From Deltaproteobacteria bacterium (GTDB taxonomy: Bacteria; Desulfobacterota; BSN033; UBA1163): a DNA stretch of 28,182 nt. The position numbers and the translations under genes were made by a program. The stretch's first letter is position 1, and each line of letters opens with the position of its first letter. Where the stretch lies: the NCBI GenBank assembly GCA_016875255.1, contig VGRU01000019.1, positions 1 through 28,182 on the forward strand, given 5' to 3'. The notes beneath the pieces were generated by a model. It was not told the DNA's origin and searched no databases. It saw only the letters and a list, made by a program, of their open reading frames with translations. Of this stretch, positions 23,754-28,182 are shown piece by piece.

Positions 23754-23773
23754 CCTGCCTACCGGCAGGCAGG
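23754..23773. repeat. 20-bp palindrome, copy 4 (ruvA-ruvC gap)
   Basis: CCTGCCTACCGGCAGGCAGG, inserted among words of the type GAAATCC (AAATCCGAAATC before, CGAATATCGAAATCC after). Confidence 0.85.
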
Positions 23774-23810
23774 CGAATATCGAAATCCATAACCACGAGA
23801 GGAAATCAGG

Positions 23811-23985
23811 TAACCAGGCAATCAGGATGCAGAATATCAGAGAATCAGGATACCAGGAAAAAGAAAAAAATGAAAATCATTTAAACTAATATCCTGATGC
23901 CCTGATACCCACAACCTGACATCCTGATATTCTGATAACCTTTAGAATTGTTTCGGATTTCGTGCTTCGAATTTCGTATTTCTCT
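23811..23985. repeat. Word-arm palindrome between ruvC and ruvA
   Basis: The left arm repeats ATCAGGATA-type words (23807-23853) and the right arm repeats TATCCTGAT-type words (23889-23938), with an A-rich centre. It is followed by TTGTTTCGGATTTCGTGCTT, a phrase shared with the gap at 5910-5930. Confidence 0.65.
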
Positions 23986-24008
23986 GCTTCTTTTCCGAGA
24001 AGCAGAGT

Positions 24009-24494
24009 TCACCACCTAAAGTTTCTGCTTCGGGAGAGGCCGGTCAGGGCTAAAGCCAGGGCATCGCCCGCATGGCTCGACCCGAGCGATCCTTCAATCT
24101 TAAGTAATTGTTGGATGGCCCTCTCTATCTGTTTCTTATCCGCCCGGCCGCTTCCTGTCAAGGCGCTCTTCACTTCTGTTGGCCTTACTTCAACGATTGG
24201 AATATCTAACTCTTGAGCGGCCAGGTAGATCACTCCCCGTACCTCTCCTAACTGAATGGCCGCCTTCGGAAATTGTTTGAGCACAAAAACTTCTTCTATG
24301 GCAAGAAGGCCCGGCCTCCATTTTTCGAGCAGCTCTTTTATTCCATCATAGATGATTTTGAGACGGAGGGAAATGGGAGAGTTGGATTCTGTTCGAATGG
24401 CTCCCCAATCACAGGCCCTTCCCCCGCGGGGAAGGGTTTCCACAATTCCAAAGCCTGTCATGGCCAGACCGGGATCGATTCCAATCGCCTTCAC
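24009..24494 (-). CDS. ruvC: Holliday junction resolvase RuvC
   Basis: This ~161-residue RNase H-fold nuclease has the usual acidic catalytic set: Asp7 in AIGIDPGLAMTGFGIV, the Glu in LLAIEEVFV, and the C-terminal Asp in SSHAGDALALAL. The loop LKQFPKAAIQLGEVRGVI is typical. It cuts four-way junctions symmetrically. The start is placed at GTG 24494 (MKAIGIDPG, as in homologs), with GGAG 11 nt before it; a GTG at 24527 would add 11 residues lacking in the family. The distance to yebC is 87 bp from this start, and to ruvA 279 bp. Confidence 0.96.
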   Translation of the reverse strand: MKAIGIDPGLAMTGFGIVETLPRGGRACDWGAIRTESNSPISLRLKIIYDGIKELLEKWRPGLLAIEEVFVLKQFPKAAIQLGEVRGVIYLAAQELDIPIVEVRPTEVKSALTGSGRADKKQIERAIQQLLKIEGSLGSSHAGDALALALTGLSRSRNFRW

Positions 24495-24581
24495 GATAAG
24501 ATATGCTCCGGATGCAAAAAAAGCCACCCATCTTGATGGCGATGATACGGTGGCCTTTTCAGCAGAACAAAAAATTTGTTT

Positions 24582-25331
24582 TTAGGCGCTGAGGCGTTCC
24601 ATCTCTTCGTCGGAGATATCGAAATTGGCGTAGACCTTCTGGACATCATCCGTATCCTCAAGTCCCTCCATCAGTTTAAGCATCTGTTCCGCTTCTTTTC
24701 CGGTCAAATGGACAGTGGATTGAGGCACCATGGTCACTTCAGAAGTGTTAAATTTAAAGCCTGCCTCTTCAAGGGTTTTTTTCACATCATCGAAGTTGGC
24801 AGGAAGTACGGTCACTTCAAAATCCTTTCCCGCATCCTTTACATCGACGGCCCCCGCATCCAGAGCCACTTCAATCAGACGGTCCTCATCAACGCCGCTC
24901 TTATCGATGAGGATTAATCCCTTCTTCTCAAACATCCAACCCACACAGCCGTTTTCGCCGAGGTTCCCATTGTGCTTGGAAAAGACGTGTCTCACTTCTG
25001 CAACCGTCCGATTCTTATTATCAGTCAGGACTTCTAAGATGATCGCCACGCCGCCCGGTCCATACCCCTCATAGGTCAGGTCTTCATAGTTGACCCCTTC
25101 AAGCTCCCCGGTCCCTTTCTTGATCGCCCTTTCGATATTGTCTTTGGGCATATTCTCTGTTTTGGCGGCGAGAACCGCGGTTCGAAGCCTCGGGTTGGCA
25201 TTGATATCCCCTCCCCCGAAACGGGCGGCGACCATAATCTCCTTGATGATCTTGGTGAAGAGCTTTCCCCGCTTGGCGTCCGCCGCGCCCTTCTTCCGTT
25301 TAATCGTGCTCCATTTCGAATGTCCGGACAT
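24582..25331 (-). CDS. yebC: YebC/PmpR family protein
   Basis: This 249-residue protein matches the YebC family along its length: [20 protein letters not shown] at the start, [56 protein letters not shown] and a C-terminal acidic tail. Members were annotated as transcription regulators, and more recently some have been linked to relief of ribosome stalling on proline-rich sequences. Which applies here is not known. It heads the ruvC-ruvA-ruvB order, as in many bacteria. The start ATG at 25331 is preceded by GAGAGCGAAGCG, a weak ribosome-binding site. It is probably cotranscribed with tRNA-Val upstream. Confidence 0.96.
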   Translation of the reverse strand: MSGHSKWSTIKRKKGAADAKRGKLFTKIIKEIMVAARFGGGDINANPRLRTAVLAAKTENMPKDNIERAIKKGTGELEGVNYEDLTYEGYGPGGVAIILEVLTDNKNRTVAEVRHVFSKHNGNLGENGCVGWMFEKKGLILIDKSGVDEDRLIEVALDAGAVDVKDAGKDFEVTVLPANFDDVKKTLEEAGFKFNTSEVTMVPQSTVHLTGKEAEQMLKLMEGLEDTDDVQKVYANFDISDEEMERLSA

Positions 25332-25347
25332 CGCTTCGCTCTCGCAG

Positions 25348-25400
25348 GTGGAAAGTAGATTGTGGAAGGTGGTGATCTAAAACCAGTTTCTACTTTCCAC
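25348..25400. repeat. Word-arm palindrome between tRNA-Val and yebC
   Basis: GTGGAAAGTAGA (25348-25359) is the exact reverse complement of TCTACTTTCCAC (25389-25400). Extra words GTGGAAGG and CTCTCCAC extend it. The hairpin would form in the yebC leader. Confidence 0.75.
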
Positions 25401-25417
25401 TCTCCACTTTCAAAAAA

Positions 25418-25492
25418 TGGTGGGCGCTACTGGATTTGAACCAGTGACTTCCTGCGTGTGAAGCAGGCGTTCTCCCCCTGAACTAAGCGCCC
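25418..25492 (-). tRNA. tRNA-Val (anticodon CAC)
   Basis: The acceptor stem GGGCGCT/AGCGCCC, discriminator A and encoded CCA (25418-25420) fit, with the anticodon loop TTCACAC reading CAC (decodes GUG) and T-arm GGTTCAAATCC. It is 75 nt long and lies on the minus strand upstream of yebC. Confidence 0.96.
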
Positions 25493-25501
25493 TGTTGTAG
25501 A

Positions 25502-25530
25502 ATTATTATAGAAGCGCCCTGAAAAGTCAA
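25502..25530 (-). promoter_or_regulatory. Promoter of tRNA-Val
   Basis: On the minus strand, -35 TTGACT (25530-25525) is followed by a TATAATAAT stretch (25510-25502). TATAAT gives a 14-bp spacer and AATAAT gives 17 bp. The tRNA begins 10 bp further on. It probably also drives yebC-ruvC. Confidence 0.6.
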
Positions 25531-25562
25531 CCCCCATTAAAGTAAAAAGTCGGTGGTGGAAA

Positions 25563-25695
25563 GGTAACGGTAAAGATGCCCGTATCGTTAGTAAAAGGCT
25601 ACGGTTGCCGTCTTTTAATTCTTTGTACGTAACCGTTACCGGTAGCCGAAACGGGCTTCGTCACCGTAACCTAAACACCTGGAGTATATTCATGG
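25563..25695. repeat. Terminal-inverted-repeat element, copy C (shortest)
   Basis: The left end GGTAACGGTAAAGATGCCCG (25563-25582) matches the reverse of the right end, which on the other strand reads GGTTACGGTGACGAAGCCCG (25671-25652). The right side continues to GTATATTCATGG (25684-25695). The core is only about 60 bp, with GGCTACGG/CCGGTAGCC. It is the uninterrupted form of the GAAACGGGCTTCG junction. Confidence 0.75.
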
Positions 25696-25743
25696 TTCGT
25701 GCCTTCCTGCGATCGGTAGGATTTTCGAAACTATCATGAAGAA

Positions 25744-26214
25744 TCATCCCAGATACCGTTCCAGCATCATCCACTGAAGGGTGTCCATGGGCCGTTTTGC
25801 CCCCTTCTCCTTCTGTAAAGCACGGATTCCACAGAGTATGCAAACCACAAGGGAGTCGGATCTCTCCAGAGGCTTCACATTCTTCATGGCAGGGTTCCCT
25901 AAAAGTTTTGTTCTCAGGCTTCTAACGAATTTATAAAGGTCGAGAAAAACGGGAAAATAGGGATTGTCCTCCCTCTTGCCGAAGTTTGAATCGAGATTTT
26001 TTATGATCCCTTTCCCTAAAGCATCGGACCACTTCAATAGCCTTTCTTCATCAATCTCTTTTCGCAATATCCCAAGAATATCGGTGTGTTCAATATTCCA
26101 TGCCATGAGCTCATCGATGAGTTGGTCATAAGATCTTTCCTCCTTATTGACCGGAGGCTCAGGCCTCCCCCCTCTTCCCTGTCCCCCTCCCTTAAGAAGT
26201 TGAAAGATCCTCAA
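25744..26214 (-). CDS. Unrecognised helical protein
   Basis: This 156-residue protein starts with a TTG at 26214 (AGAGG 6 nt upstream). After a glycine-rich start (KGGGQGRGGRPEPP) it is predicted to be all helical: YDQLIDELMAWNIEHTDIL, ERLLKWSDALGKGIIKNL, FPVFLDLYKFVRSLRTKLL and a C-terminal SLVVCILCGIRALQKEKG with two cysteines. No signal peptide, membrane helix or catalytic motif is obvious. I do not recognise the family. It is monocistronic on the minus strand, between livM (divergent) and repeat element C. Codon use and length support a real gene. Confidence 0.6.
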   Translation of the reverse strand: MRIFQLLKGGGQGRGGRPEPPVNKEERSYDQLIDELMAWNIEHTDILGILRKEIDEERLLKWSDALGKGIIKNLDSNFGKREDNPYFPVFLDLYKFVRSLRTKLLGNPAMKNVKPLERSDSLVVCILCGIRALQKEKGAKRPMDTLQWMMLERYLG

Positions 26215-26314
26215 GATAAGCCTCTTCTTATTCCTTGTAATACTCTTTAGGATATTTTATATTGAAGCGCCCAAATTCTAACAGACCCGGGGGGACGATT
26301 CAATCAATTTCATT

Positions 26315-26342
26315 GAGATTTCTGAAAAACCCTGGAAATCTC
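26315..26342. repeat. Short inverted repeat in the livM upstream gap
   Basis: GAGATTTC (26315-26322) pairs with GAAATCTC (26335-26342). The gap 26215-26519 otherwise shows only A/T-rich words of the GAAATC type and the livM promoter. Confidence 0.5.
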
Positions 26343-26422
26343 TGAAATCTGAGTAATCTTCTTTTGAAATCCATGTAATCAAGAGAGCGTGAAGGTTTTT
26401 TATAGCTCTCCCAAAAAAAAGA

Positions 26423-26450
26423 TTGACAATCAAGGTATCACAGTTATAAT
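26423..26450 (+). promoter_or_regulatory. Near-consensus sigma-70 promoter upstream of livM
   Basis: TTGACA (26423-26428), a 16-bp spacer and TATAAT (26445-26450) are both perfect hexamers. The predicted start is near 26457, giving a leader of about 63 nt to the livM ATG. Confidence 0.8.
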
Positions 26451-26460
26451 ACATCTCGCC

Positions 26461-26529
26461 ATGATCAAACCAGCCAGGGGAACCTATCACCTTTCCAGCA
26501 CGATATCAGGTAAGTCTCTATGGACATAA
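26461..26529 (+). other. Possible leader ORF overlapping the livM start
   Basis: An ATG at 26461 opens a 22-codon frame (MIKPARGTYHLSS to KSLWT) that stops at 26527-26529, overlapping the livM start by 10 bp in another frame. It would begin only a few nt after the predicted transcription start, so it would be nearly leaderless. There is no cluster of Leu, Ile or Val codons. It may be chance. Confidence 0.25.
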
Positions 26530-27581
26530 AGCGAAATTATTACGAAGACATCGAACTTTTTAAAAGCAACACGATCCTCGTCTGGTCCATTCTTTTTCTC
26601 ATCTTTTTGGGATTTTTACCCTGGCTTATCCAGAAGTATCATCCATTAGGATTATCACTTTATATTATTAATCTCATCACGGTCCATGCCATTGTGGCCA
26701 TCGGTCTGAACATCCTTGTTGGGTTTACAGGCCAGATATCCATGGGACATGCCGGATTTTTCGCTCTCGGAGCCTTTACAACCGTTATTCTCATCTTGAG
26801 GTGGAGCTTCCCTCTCTGGATTGCCCTTCCCATTGCAGGATTTGTCTCATCTGTCTTTGGATTTATCTTGGGACTGCCGGCCCTTCGTCTGAAGGGTCCT
26901 TATCTCGCCATCGCCACCCTCGGTTTCGGTATGACCATTACGACGATCATCAAGCACATGGAATTTTTTGGGGGAAGGATGGGACTTCAGGCCCCCAAGC
27001 TCGAACTCTTCGGAACGCCGATGAAGGACATCCATTATTATTATGTGATCATGATCATCGCGGTTCTGATGACCATCGGAGCAGTGAAGTTAATCAAGAC
27101 AAGGGTGGGGCGTGCTTTCATTGCCATCCGGGACAGCGATATCGCGGCAGAGGCCATGGGAGTCAATCTCACCTATTATAAGACTCTCGCCTTTGCGGTG
27201 AGCGCTTTCTATGCAGGGATTGGAGGAGGCCTCTATGCCTTTATTCTCGGCTTCATCAATCCCGAGAGCTTCCATCTGATCATGTCGATCACGTTTCTCG
27301 CTATGGTCGTTGTGGGGGGACTGGGGTCCGTCATGGGCCCTATCTGCGGAGCCACCCTGATGACTTTTCTCGATATTAAACTTCAGGCGATCCAGGACAT
27401 ATCATTGATCGGACCGGCGCTTGTCACTTTTTCTCAGAAATATATGAGCATGGCAGGGATTTCAAACATTGCCGTCATCGTCTATGGACTGATCTTGATC
27501 CTGATCGTCCTCTTTGAACCCCTGGGGATATTCGGATTCTGGATCCGGACGAAACGTTACTGGAAGACATGGCCGTTTTAA
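26520..27581 (+). CDS. livM: Branched-chain amino acid ABC permease LivM
   Basis: This 353-residue inner-membrane permease has about nine membrane helices. Conserved motifs include IGLNILVGFTGQISMGHAGF near residue 60, GLPALRLKGPYLAIATLGFG, the cytoplasmic coupling-loop region RVGRAFIAIRDSDIAAEAMG, and VVVGGLGSVMGPICGA. With LivH it forms the membrane channel of a high-affinity Leu/Ile/Val-type (or urea/short-amide type) importer driven by LivG and LivF. The substrate cannot be told from the permease. The start ATG at 26520 follows AGGTAAGTCTCT. The gene order livM then livH is the reverse of the common livH-livM order. A 228-bp gap of repeats separates it from livH. Confidence 0.94.
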   Translation: MDIKRNYYEDIELFKSNTILVWSILFLIFLGFLPWLIQKYHPLGLSLYIINLITVHAIVAIGLNILVGFTGQISMGHAGFFALGAFTTVILILRWSFPLWIALPIAGFVSSVFGFILGLPALRLKGPYLAIATLGFGMTITTIIKHMEFFGGRMGLQAPKLELFGTPMKDIHYYYVIMIIAVLMTIGAVKLIKTRVGRAFIAIRDSDIAAEAMGVNLTYYKTLAFAVSAFYAGIGGGLYAFILGFINPESFHLIMSITFLAMVVVGGLGSVMGPICGATLMTFLDIKLQAIQDISLIGPALVTFSQKYMSMAGISNIAVIVYGLILILIVLFEPLGIFGFWIRTKRYWKTWPF

Positions 27582-27592
27582 AAACATAGTTA

Positions 27593-27801
27593 GGAGTTCG
27601 GAGTTCGTAGTTCGGAGTAAAAAATAAATCGTGTGCAATCTGTCATTCCGGGCTTGACTAAACCTGCCCCGTACTTGATACGGGGGAATCCAGTGTTTTC
27701 CTGGATTCCTGCTTTCGCAGGAATGACACCTTTTGCTGTAACTAATGTCGCTGTGTATAAAAGATTGAAACTCCGAACTCCGAACTAAATACTCCGAACT
27801 G
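27593..27801. repeat. Nested palindromic element between livM and livH
   Basis: The outer arms are repeated words: GGAGTTCGGAGTTCG...TTCGGAGT (27593-27618) and ACTCCGAACTCCGAACT...ACTCCGAACT (27770-27800). Between them are head-to-head units GTCATTCCGGGCTTGAC...GGAATCCAG and CTGGATTCCTGC...GCAGGAATGAC (27642-27727). It fills the gap between two genes expected to be cotranscribed. Confidence 0.8.
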
Positions 27802-27809
27802 GAGGTTAA

Positions 27810-28182
27810 ATGTTTGGTCAACTGGTTGTGAGTGGATTGGCGGTGGGAGCCTGTTATGCCCTGATAGCTATTGCCATGGTCATTATTTACAAGACCTCTG
27901 AAGTCCTCAATTTCGCTCAGGGTGAGATGGCCATGATCAGCACCTTCATCGCCTTCACCCTTCTCGAAACGCATCAGGTCCCCTTTCCCTATGCGCTCGC
28001 CCTCACCTTTTTGTTCGCCATTCTGCTCGCCGTCTTCTTTGAGCTTGTTTTCTTGAGGCAGGCGAAGGATCCAACCGTCCTGGGTTTGATCATCATCACC
28101 CTCGGATTTGAGATGGTCCTGATGGGATTTGTGGGCTGGAAATGGGGACCGGATCAAAGGGCACTTCCCTTTCCGGTTTCCA
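27810..28182 (+). CDS. livH: Branched-chain amino acid ABC permease LivH (5' part, runs off window)
   Basis: The ATG at 27810, with GGAGG 5 nt before it, opens a frame that is still open at the window end (124 codons seen). The protein begins MFGQLVVSGLAVGACYALIA, followed by the family motif YKTSEVLNFAQGEMAM at about residues 27-42, then hydrophobic segments (YALALTFLFAILLAVFFELV and VLGLIIITLGFEMVLMGF). This is the N-terminal third of a LivH-type permease, partner of LivM just upstream. The ATPases LivG/LivF and the periplasmic binding protein are expected further right. Confidence 0.92.
   Translation, partial: MFGQLVVSGLAVGACYALIAIAMVIIYKTSEVLNFAQGEMAMISTFIAFTLLETHQVPFPYALALTFLFAILLAVFFELVFLRQAKDPTVLGLIIITLGFEMVLMGFVGWKWGPDQRALPFPVS

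Noticed and set aside
27462..28157. 231-codon open frame on the minus strand over the end of livM and start of livH
   Set aside because: It is antisense to two recognisable permeases and crosses the repeat gap. Its composition is low-complexity and charged (DDDQTQD, EQNGEQKGEGE), and no ribosome-binding site is seen.

Overview
The window looks like a chromosomal segment of a Gram-negative, rod-shaped bacterium, most likely an uncultivated member of the former Deltaproteobacteria (Desulfobacterota, Syntrophobacterales-like). This rests on the combination of a complete mreBCD-mrdA-rodA rod-shape operon, a PpiD-type periplasmic foldase, a DUF3786 protein, a yebC-ruvC-ruvA-ruvB cluster and branched-chain amino acid (Liv) permeases. 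The taxonomic placement is inference. No gene here is diagnostic, and no search was run.

Layout. Positions 1-3650 are an accessory stretch: the 3' end of a cut-off gene, two doubtful small ORFs, a one-chain GmrSD-type (DUF262 + HNH) restriction protein, and a DUF433/DUF5615 antitoxin-toxin pair. Three diverged copies of a ~76-bp direct repeat (R1-R3) bracket these, and a hairpin-rich IS200/IS605-like remnant lies beside them. Divergently transcribed tRNA-Leu(CAA) and tRNA-Ala(GGC) close the stretch. Next come DUF3786 and aldo/keto reductase genes (3970-5530, +). Then on the minus strand come lon, era, rodZ and a conserved small protein (10777 down to 6022), and a TlpA-like thioredoxin (11676-11092). 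ssb (+) faces the end of the shape operon mreB-mreC-mreD-mrdA-rodA (18313 down to 12591). ppiD and a UDP-glucuronate decarboxylase-like gene (+) converge on yebC-ruvC-ruvA-ruvB and tRNA-Val(CAC) on the minus strand. The right end has an unrecognised helical protein, then livM and the start of livH (+) behind a near-perfect sigma-70 promoter.

How the genes work together. MreB/C/D, PBP2 (MrdA), RodA and RodZ together form the elongasome, with rodZ translationally coupled to era. YebC, RuvC, RuvA and RuvB are the usual Holliday-junction cluster. LivH and LivM would be the membrane pair of a branched-chain amino acid ABC importer whose ATPases and binding protein lie beyond the window.

The most striking content is intergenic. 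Nearly every gap over ~100 bp is filled with palindromic DNA of several distinct families: (i) four elements with shared imperfect terminal inverted repeats but unrelated cores; (ii) a 20-bp palindrome found four times, once sitting exactly inside one of those elements, with an uninterrupted sister copy for comparison; (iii) three back-to-back GTCATTCC...GGAATCCAG units; (iv) many pairs of arms built from a short degenerate word and its reverse complement, the word differing from gap to gap; (v) a ~246-bp imperfect palindrome next to the lon start. Some of this material appears to have entered coding sequence (the C-terminus of Lon and a small ORF at 400-555).
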